Source: Gordonia sp. ABSL11-1 (lineage in GTDB: Bacteria; Actinomycetota; Actinomycetes; Mycobacteriales; Mycobacteriaceae). Taken from it: DNA of 64,000 nt. The notes below the pieces were generated by a model, which worked only from the letters and a program-made list of their open reading frames with translations, made no database searches and was not told the DNA's origin. The translations under genes and the position numbers were made by a program. Positions 18,896-31,037 of this stretch are shown piece after piece. Positions within the stretch are counted from its first letter, which is position 1. Every line of letters starts with the position of its first letter. The stretch covers positions 1 to 64,000 of the forward strand of contig NZ_JASXSI010000018.1 in the NCBI RefSeq assembly GCF_030315685.1, read 5' to 3'.

Positions 18896-19729
18896 TCATG
18901 AGTCGGTCCAGACCGGCGGCCGCTTCTGCAGGAACGCGCTCATACCCTCCTGGGCATCGCAGGTGATCGCGTTCTGCGACATCGTCTCCTGCATCAACTG
19001 ATATGCGTCGCGTTCGCCGAGATCGACCTGCTCGTAGAAAGCCCGCTTGCCGATGGCCAGCGTCGACGCACTCGATGCCGCGATGCGGCAGGCGAGATCG
19101 CGGACGACATCGGTGAGATCGTCGTCGTCGACGACGTCGTTGATCAGTCCCCAGTCGGCGGCGGTCGCGGCATCGATGGGGTCCCCGGTGAGGAGCATCG
19201 CCATCGCCCGCTTCCGCCCGATCGCCCGGGTCAGCGCCACCATCGGAGTCGAACAGAACAGCCCGATCCGGACGCCCGGGGTACTGAATCGGGCCGATCG
19301 ACCGGCGACCGCGAGGTCACAGGTGGCGACCAGTTGGCATCCGGCCGCGAACGCGATTCCCGCGACCTCGGCGATCACCGGCACCGCGACCGCGTGGACG
19401 GCGGCCATGAGGTCGGTGCAGGCGGCGAACACGGCCCGCTCGTCGTCCACAGTGCGATCGACCAATTCGCCGAGATCGTGGCCGGCAGAGAACGCCGGGC
19501 CCACCGCACGGATGATCACCACACGCACGTCCGGGTCGGCGTCAAGCCGGCACAACCCGTCCGCGATGGCACGCATCGTGGTGGTCGACAACGGATTCCG
19601 ACGCCGGGCGGCCGTGAGGGTGATGATCCCCAGCGGGTGGTCTATCGCCACTTCCACCCACTCCTCGGCCTGCGCATCGGGGTTACCCGCGGGTCGCACA
19701 TCCGGACGCTGTGACACGTGTTGCGACAT
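18896..19729 (-). CDS. Enoyl-CoA hydratase / crotonase-family protein
   Basis: A 277-residue crotonase: WVEVAIDHPLGIITLTAARRRNPLS, the oxyanion-hole segment FSAGHDLGELVD, VAGIAFAAGCQLVATCDLA, and a C-terminus ending FLQKRPPVWTDS. The usual second catalytic Glu position appears to be replaced by small or hydrophobic residues (GVRIGLFCSTPMVAL). It may therefore be an ECHDC3-like or non-hydratase member. It starts 15 bases after a TetR-family gene on the same strand, making an operon of regulator then enzyme. The cognate substrate is unknown. Confidence 0.87.
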   Translation of the reverse strand: MSQHVSQRPDVRPAGNPDAQAEEWVEVAIDHPLGIITLTAARRRNPLSTTTMRAIADGLCRLDADPDVRVVIIRAVGPAFSAGHDLGELVDRTVDDERAVFAACTDLMAAVHAVAVPVIAEVAGIAFAAGCQLVATCDLAVAGRSARFSTPGVRIGLFCSTPMVALTRAIGRKRAMAMLLTGDPIDAATAADWGLINDVVDDDDLTDVVRDLACRIAASSASTLAIGKRAFYEQVDLGERDAYQLMQETMSQNAITCDAQEGMSAFLQKRPPVWTDS

Positions 19730-19744
19730 GGTGTGGACCTCCGG

Positions 19745-20392
19745 TCAACTCTGGATGTTCGCGCCGATGAGGGCCACACACGCCGCCACCGCGGGCTCGA
19801 CGATCGTGTACAGCGATCGCTTCTCCTCGACCGCGGACGCGGCCAGTTCACGTATGCCACCCCAGATCATGACCGCGGTCGCATGGCTCATCGGGCTGAT
19901 CCCGGCAGCCCGCATGGCCGGTGAGTCGGTCAGCGGCACGAGCACCTCGATGAGCGATTCCATGGCGTCGACCTGGACCTGACGTGCCGAGTGCCCCAAC
20001 GCGGGCAGCTCGCGGATCCAACTCCAGGTGATCTCCGGATGTCGCTCGCTGACCCCGACGTAGGCCTCGACCGCCTGGCGGATCTGCTCCGTCCACGCAG
20101 CCTCACGGTCCACTCCGTCCGCGATGGCGGCGATCATCGAGTCGTTGGCCGAACGCAACAGCTCGACGAAGCACGACTGTTTGTCGGTGAACTCCTGATA
20201 GAACGATCTCCGCGATGTCCGGGCGACGCGTACGACATCGGCGACGGTGGTCTCGCGATATCCGCGTTGCATCAGGCAGGTGGCCATCGCGTCGAGGAGA
20301 CGCTCGCGCACTCCCCCGGCGGGCGGGGCCGCCGACGACCCCGCGCGCTCCCCGGTGGAGACTCCGGCGTCGGACACGGCTGCATCGGGCAT
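19745..20392 (-). CDS. TetR-family transcriptional regulator
   Basis: 215 residues from ATG 20392. After a flexible N-terminus comes the TetR HTH (VRERLLDAMATCLMQRGYRE, TTVADVVRVARTSRRSFYQEF), then an all-helical ligand domain. It diverges from the P450 gene with a 107-base gap holding two matching palindromes. It is followed closely by a crotonase gene. Mycobacterium tuberculosis has the same TetR/cyp138 divergent arrangement (Rv0135c/Rv0136), which supports control of the P450. The inducer is unknown, possibly a lipid or acyl-CoA. Confidence 0.88.
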   Translation of the reverse strand: MPDAAVSDAGVSTGERAGSSAAPPAGGVRERLLDAMATCLMQRGYRETTVADVVRVARTSRRSFYQEFTDKQSCFVELLRSANDSMIAAIADGVDREAAWTEQIRQAVEAYVGVSERHPEITWSWIRELPALGHSARQVQVDAMESLIEVLVPLTDSPAMRAAGISPMSHATAVMIWGGIRELAASAVEEKRSLYTIVEPAVAACVALIGANIQS

Positions 20393-20429
20393 TCCACCAC
20401 GATACGACGCGAGAACCTTGCCGATCCCT

Positions 20430-20445
20430 GGTACGCAGGCGTACC
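20430..20445. promoter_or_regulatory. TetR operator candidate 1 (GGTACG-N4-CGTACC)
   Basis: A perfect 16-base palindrome in the tetR/P450 intergenic region. Its axis is 24 bases from that of a second copy of the same design. Confidence 0.7.
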
Positions 20446-20453
20446 GTCGGTGC

Positions 20454-20469
20454 GGTACGAAGCTGTACC
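20454..20469. promoter_or_regulatory. TetR operator candidate 2 (GGTACG-N4-TGTACC)
   Basis: The second 16-base palindrome, one mismatch from perfect. It lies 30 bases before the P450 start, so a bound dimer would likely block transcription or the region just downstream of the promoter. Confidence 0.7.
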
Positions 20470-20499
20470 ACCGATCCGGCCCGGGAAGGGGGTGCGGGG

Positions 20500-21867
20500 A
20501 TGAGCACCGCACAGCCGATCGACACCACTGATGACGACCGCACCGACGACGCGAGATCGGACGCCAGAGACCACGACACGCACCTCCCGCCCGGCCCCCG
20601 ACTGCCGGCACTCCTCCAGGGAGTGGCCTTCGTGGCGCGCAGACGCCAGACGATCGCCGCGCTGCGCGCCCGGTACGGCAACGCCTTCACCATCGGTGTC
20701 CCACTCTTCGGCCGCGTCGTCCTGATCGCCGATCCGACGATGGCCCGGCAGCTGTTCACCACGCCGACCGATCAGGTGAACAATGTCCGCCCGAATCTGG
20801 GCCGCATCCTGGGTGACGGATCGGTGTTCGCGCTCGAGGGCACCGACCACCGCCGACGACGCAAGCTCCTGACGCCACCCCTGCACGGCAAGAGGATCGC
20901 CGCGTACGAGGCGATCGTCGAGGAGGAGTTCGAGAACGAATCGAGGACCTGGCCATCGGGAACACCGTTCGCGACGCTGGAATCGATGAATCGCGTCACG
21001 CTCAATGTGATCCTGCGAACCGTGTTCGGCGCAGAGGGCGGCGCGCTCGACACCCTACGGGAGATCATCCCGCCGATGGTCACCGTCGGTTCACGTCTCG
21101 CCACCATCCCGGACATCGGCCTCTCGCTCGGCCGCGTCGATCCGCGACGTCAGTTCATCGCCCAGCGCGCGACCTACGACGCAGCGATCGCCCGATTGAT
21201 CGCAGAGGCGCGCGCCGACGACTCCCTCGACGATCGCGGTGACATCCTGGCGTTGATGCTGCAGAGCCACTACGACGACGGCACGGTGATGACCGACTCG
21301 GAGATCGCCGACGAGTTGCTGACGCTCCTCGTCGCCGGGCACGAGACGACGGCCACCACCCTCGCGTGGGCGGTCGAACGCCTGCAGCGCAACCCGGACG
21401 TGTTGGCCGAGCTGACCGCGGAGGTCGATGCCGGCGGCGGTGAGTTCCGCCTCGCCACGATCATGGAGGTCCAGCGGAGCCGACCGGTGATCGACCTCGC
21501 CGGACGTCACGTCGTCGCCGACCACGTCGATCTGGGACCTTACCGAATCCCGAAGGGCTGCAACATCTTCGTCGCGATCTCGTTGCTCCACGACGACAGT
21601 GCACAGTTCCGCGATCCGGAACGGTTCGATCCGAACCGATTCCTCGGGACGCCACCGTCGGCGGCGTGGCTACCGTTCGGCGGAGGGACCCGGCGCTGCA
21701 TCGGGGCCGCGTTCGCCCAGATGGAGATGGACATCGTACTCCGAACACTCATGCGCGACTTCACTATCCAGCCGACCACCGCACGCGGCGAGGCGTGGCA
21801 CTCGCGCGGGGTCGCCTACGCTCCACGGCGTGGTGGGATGGTCACGGTGCGGCGGCGGACGGCCTGA
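20500..21867 (+). CDS. Cytochrome P450, CYP138-like
   Basis: 455 residues from ATG 20500, preceded by a G-rich stretch with GGGAAGGGGG. It shows the I-helix AGHETTATTLAWAVERL, the K-helix ExxR as EVQRSRPV, the meander RDPERFDPNRFLG, and the heme loop FGGGTRRCIGAAFA with the Cys ligand at residue 400. The combination of EVQRSRPVI and AWAVERLQRNP resembles the mycobacterial CYP138 family. Such enzymes need ferredoxin and reductase partners, which are not encoded here. Its expression is probably controlled by the divergent TetR protein through two palindromes in the 107-base gap. The substrate is unknown. Confidence 0.9.
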   Translation: MSTAQPIDTTDDDRTDDARSDARDHDTHLPPGPRLPALLQGVAFVARRRQTIAALRARYGNAFTIGVPLFGRVVLIADPTMARQLFTTPTDQVNNVRPNLGRILGDGSVFALEGTDHRRRRKLLTPPLHGKRIAAYEAIVEEEFENESRTWPSGTPFATLESMNRVTLNVILRTVFGAEGGALDTLREIIPPMVTVGSRLATIPDIGLSLGRVDPRRQFIAQRATYDAAIARLIAEARADDSLDDRGDILALMLQSHYDDGTVMTDSEIADELLTLLVAGHETTATTLAWAVERLQRNPDVLAELTAEVDAGGGEFRLATIMEVQRSRPVIDLAGRHVVADHVDLGPYRIPKGCNIFVAISLLHDDSAQFRDPERFDPNRFLGTPPSAAWLPFGGGTRRCIGAAFAQMEMDIVLRTLMRDFTIQPTTARGEAWHSRGVAYAPRRGGMVTVRRRTA

Positions 21868-21879
21868 TCCCGAGCGGCG

Positions 21880-24219
21880 TCACGCCTGTTCGGCGAGGAC
21901 GTCGTCGGCGTCGAGTCCCAGCATCGGCGCGACACGGCCGATCGGGAACGACGACACCATCATCAGGATCGTCGGATCCAGGTCGTCGACTCCCATCGTC
22001 GCGGCCATCCGTGCACGCAGTCGCGGTCCCGCGGTGGGGTGATCGAGGATCTCGCCCAGCGTCGACGACGGGCCGAGCGGTTCGTCGAGCGCGTCGCCGG
22101 CGATCCGCACCGTCGTCGTCAGCCGGATGTCGCGACTCGACGCCCCGATCTCCACGCGATGGTCACCACCTTCGACGACCCAGGCATCGACCGACCGATC
22201 CCAGTATGCGAGTTCACTTCTCGGCACGTCGATCGCGATTCGCCTGCTCTCTGCGGGCTCCAGGTCGGCGATCCCGACTCCCGCCAACGCACGCGGTGCG
22301 CGCGCCACCGCCGACGAGAGATGCGCGAGGTAGACCTGCGCTACCGCCCGGCCCGGCCGATCGCCGGTGTTGCGGACGGTCACCTCGACCCGCAGACCGT
22401 CGTCGGCGGTGTCCACCCGGAGATCGGTGAAGTCGAAGGTGGTGTAGGACAGACCGTGCCCGAACGGGTATCGAACAGTGAGCCCACGGGCGTCGTACCA
22501 GCGGTAGCCGACGAACACACCCTCCCCGTACCGCACGTGGAGGTGCTCGTCGCCGAAGTCCAGGAATGCGGGACTGTCCTCGAGGCGCATCGGGATCGTC
22601 TCGGCGAGGCGACCCGACGGATCGGCCAGACCGTAGAGAATGTCGGCGATCGCGCCGCCACCGGCCTGACCGAGCAGCCACGCCTCCAGGATCGCCGGCG
22701 CCGCATCCACCTCGGCGAGGTCGACGACACCACCGTTGGACACCACCACGACCGTCCGTGGATTGGCCTCGAGAACCCGGACCACCAGGTCGATCTGCGG
22801 GGCCGGCAGAGCCCAGTCGTCCCGATCGAAACCCTCGGACTCATCGTCGTCGCCGAGTCCGACGAACACCACCGCCACGTCGGCCCACCGCGCGGCGGCG
22901 ACGGCATCGTCTACGAGATCTGGATCGGATTCCGTTGCGCCGATGACGAATCCGGGTGCGAAATCGACAGCGTCCGGATCGGCGATCGCTCGCATCTCGT
23001 CGAGCGCGACGTCGACCCGGAACGGATTGATCCGCGAACTGCCGCCGCCCTGGATGCGCGGCGTCCACGCGAACTCCCCGATGACGGCCACCGACGTCGA
23101 CGGTGACAGCGGCAGGAGCGCGCCTGCCGTGTCGACGTCGTCGTTGCGCAGCAACACCGGACACCGCCGTGCGACGTCGCGGGCCAACCGGTGGTGGGCG
23201 TCGCGATCGTAGGAGGCATCGGCATCGGCCGTCTCGGCGGCGGCCAGCGCGAGTTCGACGACGCGGGTCGCCGACTCGTCGAGCACGTCGCCGGGGATGC
23301 GTCCGTCGGCGACGGCATCGCGCACCGCACCGGGCCCGATGTCTCCGCTCGAGGGCATCTCGAGATCCAGACCCGCCGCGAGTGCCGCGACCCGGTCGTC
23401 GACGGCCATCCAGTCGGACACCACCAACCCGTCGAAACCCCATCGCCCGCGCAAGGTCTCGGTCAACAGCCACGCGTTCTGGGTCGCGTACACGCCGTTG
23501 ATCTTGTTGTAGGACGCCATGATCGTCCACGGCTGTTCGGTCCGGACGATGTGTTCGAACGCGCGGAGATAGATCTCGTGCAGCGGCCGGTCGTCGACGT
23601 CGGCACTGACCCGGAGCCGTTCGTGCTCCTGATTGTTGACGGCGAAATGCTTGACCGACGTGCCGATACCGTGGCGCTGCACCCCCCGCACCAGGGCCGC
23701 CCCGATCCGCCCGGTCAGAAACGGGTCCTCGGAAAGATACTCGAAGTTCCGGCCGCCCAGCGGTGACCGCTTGATGTTGATCCCCGGACCCAGGATCACT
23801 CCGACGCCCTGCGCGACACACTCGGTCCCGATCGCGTCACCGACGAGCTCGACCAGATCCGGGTCGAAGGACGAGGCCATCGCCACTGCAGGCGGAAAGC
23901 ACACGGCCGCAACAGAATCGTTGAGTCCGAGGGCATCCGCGTCACCACTCTGCTTGCGGATTCCATGCGGGCCGTCGGTCAACATCACCGGCGCGACCTC
24001 GGCATCGGGTAGCCCGAGCGTGTGCCAGAACGAGGCCCCCGACGTCAGAGAGGCCTTCTGCGCGACGGTGCAGCCGGCCACGATCTCCTGCGCCCGCTGA
24101 CGATAAACGGTCGGTCGGGTGAACGCGTCCTGCCCGCTCTGATGAGGTTCGTCCGGACCACCCGAGGGCGCAGTGCTCGACATACCGCCCACACTGCCGG
24201 AGGGTTCGTCTCGTTTCAA
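21880..24219 (-). CDS. Glycoside hydrolase family 3 beta-glucosidase
   Basis: A protein of about 779 residues. Domains in order are the GH3 TIM barrel (TDGPHGIRKQ, GPGINIKRSPLGGRNFEYLSEDP, VKHFAVNNQE), the nucleophile Asp in GFDGLVVSDWMAVDD, the second alpha/beta domain with the acid/base region GDDDESEGFDRDDW, and a C-terminal fibronectin-III-like domain ending near VEIGASSRDIRL. It removes terminal beta-glucosyl or related residues. No signal peptide is seen, so it is probably cytosolic. The start is ambiguous: TTG 24219 has GGGGGA at good spacing, ATG 24183 has a weaker site. It diverges from cstA and converges, 12 bases apart, on the P450. Confidence 0.9.
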   Translation of the reverse strand: MKRDEPSGSVGGMSSTAPSGGPDEPHQSGQDAFTRPTVYRQRAQEIVAGCTVAQKASLTSGASFWHTLGLPDAEVAPVMLTDGPHGIRKQSGDADALGLNDSVAAVCFPPAVAMASSFDPDLVELVGDAIGTECVAQGVGVILGPGINIKRSPLGGRNFEYLSEDPFLTGRIGAALVRGVQRHGIGTSVKHFAVNNQEHERLRVSADVDDRPLHEIYLRAFEHIVRTEQPWTIMASYNKINGVYATQNAWLLTETLRGRWGFDGLVVSDWMAVDDRVAALAAGLDLEMPSSGDIGPGAVRDAVADGRIPGDVLDESATRVVELALAAAETADADASYDRDAHHRLARDVARRCPVLLRNDDVDTAGALLPLSPSTSVAVIGEFAWTPRIQGGGSSRINPFRVDVALDEMRAIADPDAVDFAPGFVIGATESDPDLVDDAVAAARWADVAVVFVGLGDDDESEGFDRDDWALPAPQIDLVVRVLEANPRTVVVVSNGGVVDLAEVDAAPAILEAWLLGQAGGGAIADILYGLADPSGRLAETIPMRLEDSPAFLDFGDEHLHVRYGEGVFVGYRWYDARGLTVRYPFGHGLSYTTFDFTDLRVDTADDGLRVEVTVRNTGDRPGRAVAQVYLAHLSSAVARAPRALAGVGIADLEPAESRRIAIDVPRSELAYWDRSVDAWVVEGGDHRVEIGASSRDIRLTTTVRIAGDALDEPLGPSSTLGEILDHPTAGPRLRARMAATMGVDDLDPTILMMVSSFPIGRVAPMLGLDADDVLAEQA

Positions 24220-24293
24220 TGTCCCCCACGGGTGGGACGTGCAGCGAGATGTATAGTGACGCGGGCCACACTCGCCCGAGGAAGGTTGCGCTG

Positions 24294-26608
<2,315 letters not shown>

Positions 26609-26612
<4 letters not shown>

Positions 26613-26803
26613 TCGACGGTTTGCGCCGCGGTGCCGCCGCGTTGTCCTGGTACGTGGGCAGTGTGATGGGCGATCGCGATTACGCGCGGTACGTCGAGCA
26701 CCGGGAACGGACGCATCCGGGCGAGCCGGTGCTGTCCGAGCGCGAATACTGGCGCAACCGGTACGCGGAACAGGACCGCAACCCGGGGGCACGCTGCTGC
26801 TGA
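26609..26803 (+). CDS. YbdD/YjiX family small protein
   Basis: A 64-residue protein starting MIDGLRRGAAALSWYVGSVMGDRDYARYV, with the family signature HPGEPVLSEREYWRNRYAEQD. Its ATG overlaps the cstA stop. YbdD/YjiX genes almost always follow cstA or btsT genes and the product is thought to assist the transporter. It is easily missed because it lies at the end of a long spurious frame. Confidence 0.9.
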
Positions 26804-26885
26804 CGATCGCCGCGATCCGTGGCACCGGGATTGATCCTCACCGCGCCGGGTACCCCGGGGTCTCCGACGACGAAGGGATCACCCG

Positions 26886-28123
<1,238 letters not shown>

Positions 28124-28141
28124 GTCGGCTGACCGACACCT

Positions 28142-28189
28142 CGAACGCCGGGCCCTCGCGTCATCCATGACGCGTCGGTCCGGCGTTCG
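28142..28189. terminator. Nested hairpin after rpf
   Basis: An outer 10-bp stem (CGAACGCCGG and CCGGCGTTCG) encloses an inner 8-bp hairpin (CGCGTCAT, CC, ATGACGCG). It sits just after the rpf stop and faces the convergent antiporter remnant. Confidence 0.65.
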
Positions 28190-28212
28190 CCGTCGCTCAC
28201 AGGTCACTCTCA

Positions 28213-28604
28213 TCAGGGGGCGCGGACAGACCCGGACCGCGAACCGATCAGGCATGCGATCATCGGGAACAGCAGTACCGTCGTCGCGCCGGCCGCGACC
28301 AGCGTCAACGCCAGGTCGGTCGACATCAGTCCGGCCTCGGTCGCGAACTGCGTCACCGCCCCGATGATGGGGAGGCCGGTGGCGGCGTAGAGCGCCAGCT
28401 GGACGCGCTCGGGCTCCGCCGGCAGGTTCGCCCCGTGCGGGACGAACCGCTCACTGAGCCACACCGGTGCATATGGCCGCGCAGTGCCTTGGCCAGGATC
28501 GGCGAGAGCGCCACTGCGAGAGTCACCCAGAAGAGCGAGATGATCGCCGTGTCCGGCGCCGTCGTGGCCTCGGCGAGCAGCAGCATTCGGACATCTTCAC
28601 CCAC
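28213..28604 (-). pseudogene. Internally deleted remnant of a membrane antiporter
   Basis: The start region (MLLLAEATTAPDTAIISLFWVTLAVALSP) resembles the first helix of CPA2-type cation:proton antiporters. A second frame then carries two to three hydrophobic helices with LPIIGAVTQFATEAGLMS and LVAAGATTVLLFPMIACL, resembling the C-terminal end of such proteins. About 300 central residues are absent and the frame changes at the junction (about 28465), so this is a head-to-tail deletion scar. Family assignment is tentative. Confidence 0.55.
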
Positions 28605-28717
28605 CCCCGGGCGGAGGGCTCCGACGACACATCAGCGGCCCCCGACGACCCATCCGGCGGTCTCCCCCACGCGAACCCCGTGTGCCAGAGCAACACGTTC
28701 AGACGACGGAGGTATTC

Positions 28718-29464
28718 GTGAGCACACGCACGCATGGTCGTCATCGCGCGCCGCACCGGCGATCGCGGATGGTGACCTGGGTGGCCGCCGGGTCGGCACC
28801 AGCCGTCCTTACGTTCGCCGGAGCCGACATCGCCTCCGCGGCGTCGGACACCGGACATTCGTACGACGCGGCGCGGCCCGTCGCCGACCACGCCGACGCC
28901 GACGCGAAGCGCGTCGGCCCGGGGACACGTCCGCTGCCCCGGGGTCGCTCCCTGCAGCCGGTCGACTTCGGCGCGCTACATGGACCGACCCCGGCTGCAC
29001 CTGTCCGGTCGATCACACCACCGGCCGACACCGTTCGCATCGGCGACGTGCAGGCGCCGACACCCCAGTGGTTGCCCGCAGAACAGACCGATCAGGTCAA
29101 CGACGCCGCCGCCGGTGCCGAGGCGCAGATCGCGACCTTCGGCGACTCAGTCGGGCTCGACCCGGCACGATCGGATCGCGTGGCCGCGGCGACCGTCGCC
29201 GGTGCAGCGACGGGGGCCGCGGTCGCCACGGGCACCGTCGGCGCACCGCTGGCGGCCGCCGCCGGCGTGGTCGGCGGCGTGGTCGGCGGCGTCGCCGGTC
29301 TCGTCGCAGGCGTCCCGTTCCTGCCCGCCGGCCTCGTCGCCGGTCCGGTCGCCGGAGCCGCCACCGGCGCCGCCGTGACCGCGGCGCCCTTCACCGCCAT
29401 CGGTGCGGGGGTCGGCGCCGGCGTCGGACTCGCCCAGGGACTCGCGGAGCCCCCCACTCGCTGA
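28718..29464 (+). CDS. Predicted secreted, glycine-zipper-like protein
   Basis: 248 residues from GTG 28718 with GGAGG 5 bases upstream. The N-terminus is basic (MSTRTHGRHRAPHRRSRM), then a hydrophobic segment ending ADIASAAS gives a plausible signal peptide. The middle is Pro/Asp-rich and disordered. The last 90 residues are a run of Gly/Ala/Val (AAAGVVGGVVGGVAGLVAGV and similar) interrupted by PFLPAGL, which could insert in or tightly associate with a membrane or the cell-wall outer layer. Similar proteins occur in Gordonia without known role. Confidence 0.65.
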   Translation: MSTRTHGRHRAPHRRSRMVTWVAAGSAPAVLTFAGADIASAASDTGHSYDAARPVADHADADAKRVGPGTRPLPRGRSLQPVDFGALHGPTPAAPVRSITPPADTVRIGDVQAPTPQWLPAEQTDQVNDAAAGAEAQIATFGDSVGLDPARSDRVAAATVAGAATGAAVATGTVGAPLAAAAGVVGGVVGGVAGLVAGVPFLPAGLVAGPVAGAATGAAVTAAPFTAIGAGVGAGVGLAQGLAEPPTR

Positions 29465-29556
29465 CGGGTGTTCCTCTCCCCGACTCCCCAGCACAACCCG
29501 CCGGTAGCTGAGAAGGTGATGTGCGATCACCTCACTCACGCGGACGGGAGCAACAG

Positions 29557-30063
29557 ATGGAGATCACCGAGGCAGCCGGTGGCGAGTTCCCGGCCGATAC
29601 CGGGGGCGGCACCGGCAACGACCGGATCAGCCTGTCGATGTCGTTGTTGATGACACCCGACATGGCCAACTTCGCCGGCAACGTGCACGGTGGGACGCTG
29701 CTGAAACTGCTCGATCAGGTGGCATATGCCTGCGCGAGCAGATACTCGCGGCGTTACGCCGTCACGTTGTCGGTGGACCGGGTGATCTTCCGCGAACCGA
29801 TCCGGGTGGGTGAGGTGCTCACGTTGTCGGCGTCCGTCAACTACACCGGGCGGACCTCGATGGAGGTCGGCATCCGGGTGGACACGGAGAATGTGCTCAC
29901 CGGTGAACGTCGGCACACGAACAGTTGCTATTTCACGATGGTGGCCACCGACGACGACGGTCGGCCGCACCCGGTCCCCCAACTCGTCCCGGTCACCGAC
30001 CTCCAGCACCGCCGATTCCGCGAGGCGCAGGACCGGCGCGCGGCGCTGAGATCGGCGCAGTGA
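29557..30063 (+). CDS. Hotdog-fold acyl-CoA thioesterase
   Basis: 168 residues from ATG 29557 (CGGGAG upstream). It has the BACH/YciA-type hotdog pattern: MTPDMANFAGNVHGGTLLKLLDQVAYACASRYS, then VTLSVDRVIFREPIRVGEVLTL and YTGRTSMEVGIRV. The conserved Asn-x-x-Gly-Gly region and the following Asp are present. It hydrolyses acyl-CoA, perhaps adjusting free CoA. It stands alone and converges on the SMR gene with a candidate terminator between. Confidence 0.87.
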   Translation: MEITEAAGGEFPADTGGGTGNDRISLSMSLLMTPDMANFAGNVHGGTLLKLLDQVAYACASRYSRRYAVTLSVDRVIFREPIRVGEVLTLSASVNYTGRTSMEVGIRVDTENVLTGERRHTNSCYFTMVATDDDGRPHPVPQLVPVTDLQHRRFREAQDRRAALRSAQ

Positions 30064-30080
30064 GATCCGCGCAGTGATCT

Positions 30081-30107
30081 GAGCCGGATCGATGTCCACA
30101 CCGGCTC
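30081..30107. terminator. Hairpin between the convergent thioesterase and SMR genes
   Basis: A 7-bp stem (GAGCCGG and CCGGCTC) with a 13-base loop, no T tract. Confidence 0.35.
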
Positions 30108-30127
30108 GGGTCGTGATCGGTGAGTGC

Positions 30128-30442
30128 TCAGCCGGCCATCCTGAGTCCGATGACACCGCCGACGATCGCGACGATGCAGAGCCTCTTGATCACACTGATC
30201 GATTCCTCGCCGGTCATCATCGCGTAGACGACGGTCAGCGTCGCGCCGATGCCGACCCAGACCGCATACGCCGTTCCGGTCGGTAGATCGCGCATCGCAT
30301 AGGCGAGACCGCCCATGCTCGCGACGAGCGCGGCGGCGAAGACGACACTCGGCGCCAGCTTGGTGAAACCCTCGGACTTGCCCATCGCGGTCGCCCAAAC
30401 CGCTTCGAGCACACCAGAAATGACGAGAACGAGCCACGACAT
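30128..30442 (-). CDS. SMR-family exporter, Gdx (guanidinium) type
   Basis: 104 residues, four membrane helices, ATG with GGAGG upstream. The essential Glu lies in helix 1 (ISGVLEAVWATAMGKSEGFTKL). The Lys/Ser-Glu-Gly-Phe motif and GTAYAVWVGIGA are typical of the SugE/Gdx branch, which exports guanidinium ion in exchange for protons, as opposed to the EmrE/Qac multidrug branch. A guanidine-III riboswitch directly precedes the gene and independently supports this function. It is probably expressed only when free guanidine accumulates. Confidence 0.92.
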   Translation of the reverse strand: MSWLVLVISGVLEAVWATAMGKSEGFTKLAPSVVFAAALVASMGGLAYAMRDLPTGTAYAVWVGIGATLTVVYAMMTGEESISVIKRLCIVAIVGGVIGLRMAG

Positions 30443-30456
30443 GGCACTGACCTCCA

Positions 30457-30499
30457 CGCCACCGTCTTGTCGCGGGCCGGGTACGGCGGGCTCGTCCGG
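30457..30499 (-). promoter_or_regulatory. Guanidine-III (mini-ykkC-III) riboswitch
   Basis: On the minus strand the element reads CCGGACGAG, then CGCCGTACCCGG, then GACAAGACGG, then TGGCG. Block order and spacing match the Thermobifida fusca guanidine-III aptamer. The pseudoknot CGCCGT with ACGGTG pairs over six positions, one a G-U. The ribosome site GGAGG follows 4 bases after the pseudoknot strand and the exporter ATG 8 bases later, consistent with translational control by guanidine. Confidence 0.9.
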
Positions 30500-30542
30500 A
30501 TTGTCATCGTCGACCCACCCACGGTAGCAACGTCGGCGGGGA

Positions 30543-30923
30543 TCAGGCCTCCGGCGAATCGTCCTCGTCGAGCGCACTCACCGTGATGCCGTAGGGCAGG
30601 AAGCGAACCTTACGGCGCGGATCGGTGTTGTGTTTGTTGGCGCGCAACGCATCGAGCTCCGTGGCGTAGACCTGTTCGACGCGTGCCCCACCGTCGTCGC
30701 TGACCACGAAGACCGCCCAGACGCCGGTGCCGGTCTCGCCGGTGGTCTCCGGCTCGGGACGGGCACTGCGCCCGGTCTCGGAGAACAGCGTCGACCATGT
30801 GGCCTGGCCGCCGGGGTTGGACAGGAACTTGCCGACGATGTCGCGGACGCCGTCGGAGGCCTCGCGAGCGAACCTGTCGAAGTCCTCCGGGCTCATCCCG
30901 AATGGTCCGTTGTTCTCCGCCAT
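30543..30923 (-). CDS. Conserved actinobacterial protein of unknown function
   Basis: A protein of 126 or 127 residues; two adjacent ATGs (30926 and 30923) follow AGGAGG and the second has the better spacing. An N-terminal helical part (MSPEDFDRFAREASDGVRDIVGKFL) leads into a compact part with GVWAVFVVSDDGGARVEQVYATELDALRANKHN and RKVRFLPYGITVS. This resembles domains that read out as a small alpha/beta fold, perhaps a stress or division accessory protein. I recognise it only as widespread in actinobacteria. It stands alone, upstream of the riboswitch-SMR unit. Confidence 0.75.
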   Translation of the reverse strand: MAENNGPFGMSPEDFDRFAREASDGVRDIVGKFLSNPGGQATWSTLFSETGRSARPEPETTGETGTGVWAVFVVSDDGGARVEQVYATELDALRANKHNTDPRRKVRFLPYGITVSALDEDDSPEA

Positions 30924-31037
30924 CATGTCCTCCTGGGGTAGCGGGCCGGCGTCATGTGACCTGTCGCCGTGTGGACTCCAGTGTCCACAGAATCGGACAC
31001 GCCCGCCACCGGTCGTATCCTGCCCGGACGACGCCCG

